Source of the DNA: JAJEFO01 sp022819605
GTDB lineage: Bacteria; Pseudomonadota; Alphaproteobacteria; Rhodobacterales; Rhodobacteraceae
Reading direction: 5' to 3'
Assembly: GCA_965221545.1 (NCBI GenBank)
Contig: OZ244901.1
Coordinates: forward strand, 4,464,001 to 4,528,000
Length of the DNA stretch: 64,000 bases
The translations under genes and the position numbers were made by a program. Position 1 is the first letter of the stretch. The number at the start of each line of letters is the position of its first letter. Below, piece after piece: positions 56,756 to 64,000 of this stretch. The notes below the pieces were generated by a model. The model did not search any database and was not told the origin of the DNA. It saw only the letters and a program-made list of their open reading frames with translations.

Positions 56756-57145
56756 CTATTCGGGCTTGTACGCGATCACATCCATTTCGACCTTCGCGTC
56801 AACCATGAGCGCGGACTGGACCGTGGATCGAGCGGGTGCGTGATTGCGGAAGTAGCGTTCGAACACCGCGTTGAAGCTGGTGAAATCACGAGGATCATCC
56901 AGCCAGACATTGACCTTGACCACATGTTCCAGCCCGCAATCCGCAGCACCGAGGGCAGCGATGATGTTCACGATGACCCGTTCAGCCTGCTCAACGATGC
57001 CGCCGACGACAATCTCGCCATCCACAGCAGGGACCTGGCCGGAGACAAAGACGAAATCTCCTGCACGCACCGCCTTGGCGAACGGGCGCCGGGTGCCTCC
57101 GGCCGCGTCGTCGGCCGTGTCGAAACGAGTTATGCCGATCTCCAT
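56756..57145 (-). CDS. RidA-family enamine/imine deaminase-like protein
   Basis: This 129-aa protein has the YjgF/RidA fold. FVFVSGQVPAVDGE lies near residue 31, the segment VVKVNVWLDDPRDF near residue 75, and PARSTVQSALM near residue 104, whose Arg is the carboxylate-binding residue of active RidA. RidA hydrolyses reactive enamines and imines formed by PLP enzymes, which fits with the D-amino-acid PLP enzyme of the adjacent operon. It is probably co-transcribed with rpiR (25-base spacing) and has an operator palindrome 19 bases upstream. Confidence 0.93.
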   Translation of the reverse strand: MEIGITRFDTADDAAGGTRRPFAKAVRAGDFVFVSGQVPAVDGEIVVGGIVEQAERVIVNIIAALGAADCGLEHVVKVNVWLDDPRDFTSFNAVFERYFRNHAPARSTVQSALMVDAKVEMDVIAYKPE

Positions 57146-57163
57146 TTTGAGCGCCCTTCAAGG

Positions 57164-57178
57164 TGTAAGTAACTTACA
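57164..57178. promoter_or_regulatory. Candidate RpiR operator upstream of ridA-rpiR
   Basis: TGTAAGT-A-ACTTACA is a perfect palindrome 19 bases before the ridA ATG. The same TGTAA...TTACA core appears at 55081-55095 before the ABC operon. Confidence 0.75.
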
Positions 57179-57605
57179 TGATCTGGCGCAACCTGTTCAA
57201 TTCGTCAACACCATGGTCCCGCCTTGCCCGGCCGGTCGGCGAACTTTCCACGGCAGCATGTCGGGCGGGCTTCATCCGTTCAGTACGATCAGGATGTCGT
57301 CGCCCTCAACCCGCACCTGACAGGTCCGGAGGCGATCACAGGACACTTTGCCGGGGATCATGTCTCTGGTGCAAGACTGCGGGCAGCGGCTCTCGGCGGG
57401 CGGTCCAAGGTGACGGATGCCTTCGGGTGCCCATCCTTGAGTTGCACGCAAAGGGGGCAGCGCGCAATCCGGCCCCGATCCAGTTTGCGTGACCCTCAGC
57501 GGATGGCCGGGGTGGACTTCGCGCGCCTTGCATGCTCGAAGCGGTGGCGCGAATTGCGAAAGCCTGGCGGACGCTTGCAAGTCCCGCCGCGTCAACAGGG
57601 AGAGC
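57179..57605. other. Divergent intergenic region, nothing further recognised
   Basis: About 430 bases between ridA and the first Gfo/Idh/MocA gene must hold promoters in both directions. Short frames on both strands look random. No further palindrome or RNA gene was noticed. Confidence 0.4.
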
Positions 57606-58760
57606 ATGATGAGACCTTTCCGTGTAGGCCTGATCGGGTGCGGCCGCATCAGCGACATATATCTTGAGAACTGCGCCCGCTTCGACGGGCTGGAAGTTGC
57701 ATCCTGTGCCAGTCTCGACCTTGAGGAAAGCCGGGCAAAGGCCGCCGATTACGGCATCCCGGAAGCCTGCGCCCCAGAGGACATTTTTGCCAACTCATCA
57801 ATCGAGGGCGTCCTGAACCTGACCATCCCGGCAGCACATTTTGAAGTCAGCCGCCGCGCCCTGAATGCTGGCAAGCATGTCTACTCAGAAAAGCCCCTCG
57901 TGACCGATCTCGCCGACGGGCGAACGCTTCTGGCGCTTGCCGTCGAGAAGGGCCTGACCGTCGGCTGCGCGCCCGACACCTTTCTCGGCGGGCGCTGGCA
58001 GACGGTCCGCAAGCTCCTGGACAGCGGCGTGATCGGCGCGCCGACCGGGGTCTCGGCCTTCGTGCCGACGCATGGCACCGAGCGACACAACCCGAATCCG
58101 GACTTTTATTACGAGGCAGGCGGCGGGCCGCTCCTTGACCTCGGACCGTACTACCTGACTGCGATGGTGTCCTGTTTGGGTCCGATGAAGCGCGTCGCCG
58201 GACTTTCGCGACGGACCTTTGACGAGCGAATGATCGAAAACGGCCCCAGGCATGGCACGATGATGCCGGTCGAGGTCGACACGCATTGTCTCGGTCTCAT
58301 CGAGTTCGAGAGCGGCTGCATCGGGCAGATGATGACAAGCTTCGATGTCTGGGACAGTGAAACGCCGCGCTTCGAAATCTACGGTGAAGCGGGCACGATC
58401 TGCATCCCCGACCCGGATCCAGTCCATGGCGCCAACGTCTTTGAGGGCGATGTCTGGGTGCGAACGCGAGAGACCGCCCGCTGGACCCATCAGCCCCGCC
58501 CGACGGGGCGCGACGCGTGGCAGGTCGCAGAGAACACGCACGGGTTCAACGACAACGCTCGCGGCCTCGGCCTGTGGGAACTTGCGCATGCGGTTCGCGA
58601 AGGGCGCGAACCGCGCGCCAGCGCGGAAATGGCCCTTCACGTCTGCGAGGCGATGCAGGGCATGCTTGACTCCCCCGGCCTCGGGCGGTTCGTAGACCTC
58701 CAGAGCCGTTGCACGCGCCCGGATCCGCTGCCGGAATCCTTCCCGGGAGGAAAGCCCTGA
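57606..58760 (+). CDS. Gfo/Idh/MocA-family oxidoreductase (first)
   Basis: This 384-aa dehydrogenase has the NAD(P) Rossmann motif GLIGCGRISDIYLEN (residues 8-22) and the catalytic block EKPLVTD near residue 95. The YEAGGGPLLDLGPYYLTAM segment near residue 168 holds the Asp/Tyr (or His) pair of the family active site. Members oxidise or reduce sugars, inositols and related compounds. GGGAGAG precedes the ATG at 57606 (an adjacent ATG follows). The stop overlaps the next start (TGATG). Confidence 0.92.
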   Translation: MMRPFRVGLIGCGRISDIYLENCARFDGLEVASCASLDLEESRAKAADYGIPEACAPEDIFANSSIEGVLNLTIPAAHFEVSRRALNAGKHVYSEKPLVTDLADGRTLLALAVEKGLTVGCAPDTFLGGRWQTVRKLLDSGVIGAPTGVSAFVPTHGTERHNPNPDFYYEAGGGPLLDLGPYYLTAMVSCLGPMKRVAGLSRRTFDERMIENGPRHGTMMPVEVDTHCLGLIEFESGCIGQMMTSFDVWDSETPRFEIYGEAGTICIPDPDPVHGANVFEGDVWVRTRETARWTHQPRPTGRDAWQVAENTHGFNDNARGLGLWELAHAVREGREPRASAEMALHVCEAMQGMLDSPGLGRFVDLQSRCTRPDPLPESFPGGKP

Positions 58761-59416
58761 TGCCGGTACGTACCCTTGATCTTGCCGAACCGTTCTTCAC
58801 AGTGCGGATCGTCACGGACAGTCCGGTCCATCGCGTTGCGGGCAAGGTCATCCTGCTGAACCTTTCGGAGAATCCCGTGCAAATCCGCACGCAGCGCCTC
58901 GGACATCTCCAATCGACCGTGGTCGCGGACGTCGAGCTTCGCGACGTGGCCCATGCCGTCGTCGTCGAGCGCTTCGCGGACCATGGCGACGAAGACGAAC
59001 TTCTTGCCAGGGTAAGGCGCAGCTGGCCTTCCGCATTCGACGTTCGTCAGGAGGAGCGGCTGCGGGGCGTCAGCCACTACATGTCGCCCAAGGTCTGGGT
59101 CGGTCAGTACGGATTCACGATGTACCACTCCGGTTCCGTGCCCCTGAATGTCGGGCTTCACCGGGACCATGCATTCTGTCCGGTGCCGGGGTTTCGCGAA
59201 GTCCACACCCAGATCGTCGGTTTCGGCAAGATGCAGCAATGCCGCGAAAACGACGTGTCGACGCTCTATCTCGAGGAACCGATGGCACCCGGCACCACGC
59301 ATCGGCCCATGTATGACGACAGCGGCAACTATCCCTGGCACCAGTACGAAACCATCACGCCATCGATCTTCCTGGCCGTGGAAATGCTGCCGGACGGCGC
59401 GACGCCGCCGAAGTGA
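58760..59416 (+). CDS. Unrecognised 218-aa protein in the Gfo cluster
   Basis: I do not recognise this family. The predicted protein is largely beta-strand, with His/Glu-rich segments such as HYMSPKVWVGQYGFTMYHSG (near residue 95), HRDHAFCPVPGFREVHTQI (near residue 130) and YPWHQYETITPSIFLAVEM (near residue 192). The spacing of His and Glu would suit a cupin-like metal site. GGGAGGAAA precedes the ATG, which overlaps the previous stop. Its place between two dehydrogenases suggests a partner enzyme such as an isomerase, lyase or beta-subunit, but this is a guess. Confidence 0.8.
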   Translation: MPVRTLDLAEPFFTVRIVTDSPVHRVAGKVILLNLSENPVQIRTQRLGHLQSTVVADVELRDVAHAVVVERFADHGDEDELLARVRRSWPSAFDVRQEERLRGVSHYMSPKVWVGQYGFTMYHSGSVPLNVGLHRDHAFCPVPGFREVHTQIVGFGKMQQCRENDVSTLYLEEPMAPGTTHRPMYDDSGNYPWHQYETITPSIFLAVEMLPDGATPPK

Positions 59417-59423
59417 GGACAAA

Positions 59424-60614
59424 ATGACGGAACGGCTCATCCCGCAGGACATCGACTTCGGCGCCCCGTATCCCGGCCTGTCTCGGCGCCTGCGGCTCGG
59501 CGTGGTTGGCGGAGGGCGCATTGCCCGAACCCAGGCAATGGCCGCACGAATGAGCGATCGGTGGGATGTCGCTGCAGGCGCTTTCTCGTCCAACCCGGCC
59601 AAGGCAAGTGCCTGTGCAGCGGAGTGGCATGTCGCCGAAGACCGCTCATACGGGTCCTTCGCGGAAATGGCGGAACGCGAGGCTTCCCGCGCGGACGGGG
59701 TCGAAGCCGTGATGATCACCACGCCGAACAATCTCCATTGCGCCGCTGCGATGGGCTTCCTGGAGGCTGGCATCGACGTGCTCTGCGACAAGCCCCTGAC
59801 GAACGAAATCGAGGAGGCCGAGACCCTGGTCGCGCGCGTGCGGGAAACGGGCTGCGTCTTCGGCGTGTCCTACGTCATGTCCTGCTATCCGATGATCCGC
59901 GAGGCCCGCGCAATCGCGGCAAGCGGGGCACTTGGGCGCATCAACCAGATCCATGTCGAGTTCATGCAGGACTGGATGATCCCGGATGGCTCGCATGACG
60001 CGCCCCATGTCAGGTGGCGACTCGATCCAGCCATATCCGGGCCCACCAGCTGCGTGGGCGACATCGGCACGCATGCGGCACATCTCGCAGGCTTCGTTTC
60101 GGGGCTTGAATTGACCCATTTGCGTGCGGACTTTCATGTCTGCGGCGCACCCAAGCCCCTGGAAGACACCGTGTTCATGGCGACCCGGCACGCGGGCTCG
60201 GTGCCGGGCACGCTAATGGCAACGCGCCTGGCCGCCGGGAACCGGGGCGGATTGCGGCTTCGCGTCTTCGGCGCCGAGGCCGGTCTCGAATGGGACATGG
60301 AGCACTGCGAGCGCCTGAAGTTCAACCGCTTCGGCGAACCGGACCGGATCGTCAGCCGGGGTCACGGCCACGGCGTTTCTCCCGAAACCGAGCGCCTGGT
60401 TCGCACCGGGCGCGGCTTTCCGGAAGGCCTCATTGAGGCCTGGGCCAACCTATACACCGAATTCGCGATGGCCGTGGCGGCACGCAGGGACCGTCTTCCC
60501 GTACCTGCCGACTGGCTGTCGCTGCCTTCGGTGGAGGACGGCGCCCGAGGCGTCCGCTTCATCCACGCCGCCGTTCAGTCAGACCGTGCCGGCGGAACCT
60601 GGCAGTCGCTCTGA
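59424..60614 (+). CDS. Gfo/Idh/MocA-family oxidoreductase (second)
   Basis: This 396-aa dehydrogenase has the Rossmann motif GVVGGGRIARTQAM (residues 26-39), CDKPLTNEIEEAETL near residue 117, and a substrate-site block TSCVGDIGTHAAHLAGF near residue 210, with the conserved Asp and His. It shares the fold but only distant similarity with the first copy, so the two likely act on different intermediates, for example oxidation at C3 and later reduction of a keto-sugar. GTGAGGACA precedes the ATG. Confidence 0.92.
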   Translation: MTERLIPQDIDFGAPYPGLSRRLRLGVVGGGRIARTQAMAARMSDRWDVAAGAFSSNPAKASACAAEWHVAEDRSYGSFAEMAEREASRADGVEAVMITTPNNLHCAAAMGFLEAGIDVLCDKPLTNEIEEAETLVARVRETGCVFGVSYVMSCYPMIREARAIAASGALGRINQIHVEFMQDWMIPDGSHDAPHVRWRLDPAISGPTSCVGDIGTHAAHLAGFVSGLELTHLRADFHVCGAPKPLEDTVFMATRHAGSVPGTLMATRLAAGNRGGLRLRVFGAEAGLEWDMEHCERLKFNRFGEPDRIVSRGHGHGVSPETERLVRTGRGFPEGLIEAWANLYTEFAMAVAARRDRLPVPADWLSLPSVEDGARGVRFIHAAVQSDRAGGTWQSL

Positions 60615-60622
60615 AGCGGATC

Positions 60623-60868
60623 ATGTTCAGGATTCGCGTCGGCAAGACCCCGGTCGGGGAGATTCGCGATCCTTCTGACTGGATCCGAGAAAGGCTCGCG
60701 TCCGTAGACCCTGCAAGCCTGGAAGCCGCACGCGCGCGAACGGATGTCCGGCTTCGAGAGATTGCGTTCCTCGAACGATTGCAAGCGATGTCCTTGACAG
60801 AATCATGGAGAGATGCGCCTGTTCTGCGCCAATGGCGACCGCGGTCGATGCCTTGCAGGAATCCCTGA
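60623..60868 (+). CDS. Small hypothetical protein (81 aa)
   Basis: This frame starts 8 bases after the second dehydrogenase and ends exactly before the next ATG (TGA-ATG at 60866-60871). The peptide is charged and mainly helical (GKTPVGEIRDPSDWIRERL, then SLEAARARTDVRLREIAFLE). I do not recognise it. Tight spacing on both sides argues that it is translated, but a weak ribosome site leaves doubt. Confidence 0.45.
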   Translation: MFRIRVGKTPVGEIRDPSDWIRERLASVDPASLEAARARTDVRLREIAFLERLQAMSLTESWRDAPVLRQWRPRSMPCRNP

Positions 60869-61027
60869 ATGCCCAGCAGCCAAACTCGGTTTGAAGGCAA
60901 TCATGTCTCCGCCCGGACCCCCGTCAGCGACGTCGCGGGTCCGCGCTTCGGTGCCCATGACCGACGCGTGCAGGCCGAGACCGCATGGACTGGCTTCCAG
61001 GATGACGAACTGGAGGCCGTCAGTTGA
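60869..61027 (+). CDS. Small hypothetical protein (52 aa)
   Basis: A 52-codon frame with GCAGGA upstream begins MPSSQTRFEGNHVSARTPVS and ends DDELEAVS. Its stop overlaps the TTG start of the FAD oxidoreductase (TTGA at 61024-61027), which suggests coupling. The peptide is acidic at the C-terminus. No family is recognised. It might be a small subunit or a leader peptide. Confidence 0.45.
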   Translation: MPSSQTRFEGNHVSARTPVSDVAGPRFGAHDRRVQAETAWTGFQDDELEAVS

Positions 61028-62364
61028 AGAGTTACCAGGCTCTCCGGACTCCGGTCCAGAAAGGCCGCGCGGGCTGGAACGCCATTCTGGGCGATTTGCC
61101 GCCGCCCTGGCACCTGGACGGGAACGAGACCGCCGACTTCGTCGTCGTCGGCGCCGGCTTTGCCGGATTGGCGGCGGCCAGGCGGCTCACGCAGCTCGCC
61201 CCGGGCGCGCGCATCGCCATTCTCGAAGCCGGACGGGTCGCAGAAGGAGCCGCGGGGCGGAACTCGGGCTTCATGATCGACCTGCCGCACAATCTTCCGG
61301 GTTCGGAGGAAATGGCGGCCCGCGGCGAGCGTGAACTGATTTCGCTGAACCGCCAGGCGCAGGACTTCGCCGAAGCGGCGGTCGAGGAATACGGAATCGA
61401 CCCGAACTTCTTCGACCGCGCGGGCAAGATAGACGGCGCCGGCAACTCTTCCGGCCATGCCGCCAACAAGCGGGAAAGGGCGCATCTCGACAGCATCGGC
61501 GAGCCGTCGGAAATGCTTGACGCCAAGCAGATGACCGAAGTCACGGGCAGCGAGCATTATCGCTCCGGCCTTTACACGCCCGGCACCGTGATGCTGCAGC
61601 CAGCCGGCTTCATCCGCGGCATGGCGGCAGGCCTGGTGCGCGCCGGCGTTCGCGTGTTCGAGGAAAGCCCGGCGACCGGTTTCACGCGACAAGGCGACGG
61701 CTGGACCGTGTCCACGCCGAAAGCCGCAGTGCAGGCCGGCAAGGTGATCCTGGCCGTCAATGGCCATCTTGAAAGCTTCGGCGTCGCGCGCGGGCGCTTG
61801 ATGCATCTGTTCCTGTTCGGAGCGATGACGCCCGAACTCTCTCCTGACCAGCTCCGGCAGGCCAAGGGGCAGGATCGCTGGGGCATTACGCCCGCCGACC
61901 ATATGGGCGCGACGGTCCGGCGCATCAACCAGGGCCAGGGCGGCAACCGGATCCTCATCCGCGCCACGGCGGCGCTTCGTTCGGGGATGGTTCCGAGGAT
62001 GTCCGATCTTGCCCGCGCGGCACAAGGCATGCAGACGCGATTCGATGCGCGGTTTCCATCCCTTGCCGGCATGTCATTCGAGCATGTCTGGGCCGGGCAT
62101 GCATGCCTGAGCCGCAACGGTGTCGCGGTCATGCGCGAAATTGACGATGGTGTCTTCTCGGCCTGCGTTCAGAACGGCCTCGGCGCGGCGCGAGGCACCC
62201 TTACCGGCATGGGTGCCGCCGAGCTGGCCTGCGGTGAAGAGAGCGCGATCACCAGGCGCTTCACGGCGGAAGACGAGCCTGCACGGCTGCCTCCCCAGCC
62301 CGTCCGCGAGATCGGCATGAACGCCGTGCTGCGCTGGCGGGAATGGATGGCCCGCAAAGCCTGA
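61024..62364 (+). CDS. FAD-dependent oxidoreductase (DAO/glycine oxidase-like)
   Basis: This 446-aa flavoprotein has the Rossmann motif FVVVGAGFAGLAAARRL (residues 39-55) and the DAO-type GRNSGFMIDLPHN near residue 79. A C-terminal FAD segment, GLGAARGTLTGMGAAEL, is near residue 386. DAO-family members oxidise secondary or N-methylated amines such as sarcosine, dimethylglycine or hydroxyproline. The TTG start has GGAGG 7 bases upstream. It ends one base before the convergent MttB-family gene, whose substrates are also methylated amines. Confidence 0.88.
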   Translation: MKSYQALRTPVQKGRAGWNAILGDLPPPWHLDGNETADFVVVGAGFAGLAAARRLTQLAPGARIAILEAGRVAEGAAGRNSGFMIDLPHNLPGSEEMAARGERELISLNRQAQDFAEAAVEEYGIDPNFFDRAGKIDGAGNSSGHAANKRERAHLDSIGEPSEMLDAKQMTEVTGSEHYRSGLYTPGTVMLQPAGFIRGMAAGLVRAGVRVFEESPATGFTRQGDGWTVSTPKAAVQAGKVILAVNGHLESFGVARGRLMHLFLFGAMTPELSPDQLRQAKGQDRWGITPADHMGATVRRINQGQGGNRILIRATAALRSGMVPRMSDLARAAQGMQTRFDARFPSLAGMSFEHVWAGHACLSRNGVAVMREIDDGVFSACVQNGLGAARGTLTGMGAAELACGEESAITRRFTAEDEPARLPPQPVREIGMNAVLRWREWMARKA

Positions 62365-63918
62365 TCAACAGGTCTGATTCAGCTCTTCCTCCGCAGGTAT
62401 CTCGCGTTCGCGTCGTTCGATGTAGTCGCGAAGCGCTTCGTCCGCCCCAGGATCCAGCACTGGCTCCTCGTAGTCGGACAGGAGCTTTTTGGCGTACTTG
62501 AGCGCCCGCTCGGTCGTGCCGAGGGAGCCCTCCGCAATCCATTGCTCCACGGAATTGTTGTCGAACAGCTCGGGAAGGAAGAACGCCGTCTGGAAGTTCT
62601 CCTGCGTATGCGGATGGCCCAGGTAATGCCCTCCCGGGCCGATGTCGGACACGGCCGATACGGCTTGGTCAAAGTCGTCCCACTTGGGGCCCTCGGCCAT
62701 CCGATGCGCCATCGCGCACTGTTCGGCGTCGACGACGAACTTCGCGACCGAGCAATGCATGCCCGCCTCATTCCAGCCCGCTGAGTGCCAGATGTAATGC
62801 GCGCCAGCGTGGATCACCGCCGCCAGCGTAGCGACGCTTTCATAGCCGGCTTGCGCATCAAAGACCTTTGCGCCGCCCAGCGTGTTCGAGCTCCGCCAGG
62901 GAACGCCGTAGTGCCGCGCCATCTGCCCGATCATGAAGTTCATCAGGCTGATTTCGGGAGTTCCGGCCATGGGAGCGCCGGACTTCATGCTGACCGTCGA
63001 AAGATAGTGGCCGTAGATCGCCGGCGCGCCTTTCCGGACGACTTGCGTATAGGCGAGCGCGGACAGCGCTTCAGCGTTCAGTTGCGCGACCGCTGCCGGC
63101 ACGCTGGCGGGCGTGTTGGCCCCGCCTAGCACGAAGGGAGAGCAGAGCACCGGCTGGTTGCGCCGCACAAACGCGCGCATCGCACCCAGCATGGTCTCGT
63201 CCCAGACCAGGGGAGAGTTGCCGTTGCAGTTGCCTGTGCAGACCGGATGCGTTTCCATGAAATCCTCGCCAAAGAGGATCGCGCACATCTCCATCACGTC
63301 TTCGGCGTTCTTGGGGCTGGTCGTCATTCCCATGAACGTCTTGTCCGAATGCTTCATCGACGAATAGGTGATGCGCAGATGCCGATGGCTGACCGGATGA
63401 TCCATCGGCTCGACGATGTGATGCGACGTTGAGTGCATGGCCGGCAGCATGTGGCTGAGCTTGTGGAACATCGCGAGGTCTTCGAGCGTCGGGCTCCTCC
63501 GCTTGTCGTCGAGGTCTCGCAGGTAGGGTGCGCCCGCCATCGGGACGAAGACCGAGCTGCGGCCGCCCAGCCCGACATTCTTGCCGGGATCGCGCGCGTG
63601 ATAAGTGAACTCGGACGGAATCGTGGCGATCAGTTCGTGCACGAGGCCGCGATCGAGATACACCATCTCGCCCTCGACCTTGGCTCCGGCCCGCTTCCAA
63701 TCGCTCAGTGCGACGGGGTCTCGAAACAATACGCCCACGTCTTCGAGGATATGCTTCGATGCGGCATCGATACGCTCGACACCCGATTCGTCCATGACCT
63801 CGCAGAGCGGCAGGGCGCCTGCCAGCGCCGGCAGCATGTCGAAGCTCGGTGCCGTCCTGAGAGCGCGGCGTGCGGCACGTCCTCCGGCTCGGGCGCGTGG
63901 GGCTTCGTCGGCAGCCAT
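62365..63918 (-). CDS. Trimethylamine methyltransferase family protein (non-pyrrolysine MttB-like)
   Basis: This 517-aa TIM-barrel protein belongs to the MttB superfamily. It has YHARDPGKNVGLGGRSSVF near residue 105, HHIVEPMDHPVSHRHLR near residue 166, and PVLCSPFVLGGANTPASVPA near residue 260. No in-frame TAG occurs, so it lacks the pyrrolysine of true MttB. Non-Pyl members (such as MtgB, MtpB and MtcB) demethylate glycine betaine, proline betaine or carnitine onto a corrinoid protein. No corrinoid protein gene is in the window. The ATG at 63918 has AGGAAGGAA upstream. The remaining 82 bases to the window end show no gene. Confidence 0.92.
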   Translation of the reverse strand: MAADEAPRARAGGRAARRALRTAPSFDMLPALAGALPLCEVMDESGVERIDAASKHILEDVGVLFRDPVALSDWKRAGAKVEGEMVYLDRGLVHELIATIPSEFTYHARDPGKNVGLGGRSSVFVPMAGAPYLRDLDDKRRSPTLEDLAMFHKLSHMLPAMHSTSHHIVEPMDHPVSHRHLRITYSSMKHSDKTFMGMTTSPKNAEDVMEMCAILFGEDFMETHPVCTGNCNGNSPLVWDETMLGAMRAFVRRNQPVLCSPFVLGGANTPASVPAAVAQLNAEALSALAYTQVVRKGAPAIYGHYLSTVSMKSGAPMAGTPEISLMNFMIGQMARHYGVPWRSSNTLGGAKVFDAQAGYESVATLAAVIHAGAHYIWHSAGWNEAGMHCSVAKFVVDAEQCAMAHRMAEGPKWDDFDQAVSAVSDIGPGGHYLGHPHTQENFQTAFFLPELFDNNSVEQWIAEGSLGTTERALKYAKKLLSDYEEPVLDPGADEALRDYIERREREIPAEEELNQTC

Positions 63919-64000
63919 GGCATTTCCTTCCTGAGTTTCCTGCCCGGCGCAATGCGCCGTTCGGGCGGCCATGCAAGGATCGGCAAATTTCCGGTCGCGC

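Noticed and set aside
62365..63918. Pyrrolysine-containing trimethylamine methyltransferase
   Set aside because: The 517-codon frame has no internal TAG, and no Pyl machinery is seen.

Overview
The window looks like the chromosome of an aerobic, probably marine, alphaproteobacterium of the Rhodobacteraceae/Roseobacter type. The basis is high GC, the sfsA-map pairing, the gltB-GFA-gltD / uppP / NDUFA9-like / tRNA-Leu neighbourhood, and catabolic genes typical of that group: a DddP-like M24 protein, a non-pyrrolysine MttB-family protein, several ABC uptake operons and Gfo/Idh/MocA dehydrogenases. No rRNA, CRISPR array or prophage structural gene was seen, and there is one tRNA gene.

Layout. 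1-2.6 kb: the end of a histidine-utilisation operon (hutH end, hutG, hutU). 2.8-4.9 kb: a DddP-like M24 enzyme and a 2-oxoglutarate/Fe(II) oxygenase. 5.3-9.4 kb: housekeeping genes (map, sfsA, a molybdopterin-binding-domain protein, an OmpA-domain protein, sodC). 9.5-17.1 kb: a GntR-type regulator and a sugar or sugar-acid operon (binding protein, ATPase, permease, a GMC oxidoreductase with its small subunit, a mandelate-racemase-type enolase). 17.5-21.6 kb: fadH and an MpaB/DUF2236 oxygenase. 22.5-23.3 kb: an antitoxin/Fic pair. 23.4-31.9 kb: gltB, a GFA protein, gltD, uppP and an NDUFA9-like reductase.

32.0-45.6 kb is a decayed genomic island next to tRNA-Leu(CAG). Its P4-type integrase gene begins at 36919. 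An IS21-family element (32241-36917) sits exactly at the integrase start codon with a 5-bp target duplication. That IS21 is itself split inside the istB Walker A codons by a 2.6-kb serine-recombinase element. The integrase is also interrupted by an intact TnpB element, a nonsense codon and a 16-bp tandem duplication, and its homology stops close to a perfect 34-bp palindrome. The cargo is mostly toxin-antitoxin genes: a DUF1778/GNAT pair, a FitAB/VapBC-like pair, a single-gene AbiEi-like/HipA fusion with its own pair of palindromic operators, and higBA, interspersed with IS remnants.

45.7-57.2 kb: an MFS transporter, then a dipeptide-type ABC operon (binding protein, two permeases, two ATPases) continuing into an M81/MlrC-like peptidase and a D-threonine-aldolase-type PLP enzyme. 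Upstream lie rpiR and ridA. Near-identical TGTAA-N5-TTACA palindromes in front of ridA-rpiR and in front of the ABC operon suggest that the RpiR protein controls both. 57.6-63.9 kb: a second catabolic cluster of two Gfo/Idh/MocA dehydrogenases, an unrecognised 218-aa protein, two small ORFs and an FAD oxidoreductase, convergent with an MttB-family methyltransferase.

The strongest candidates for something undescribed are the AbiEi-like/HipA fusion with its twin operators, the two-gene serine-recombinase element with a fused HTH, and the unassigned Gfo/218-aa/FAD/MttB cluster.
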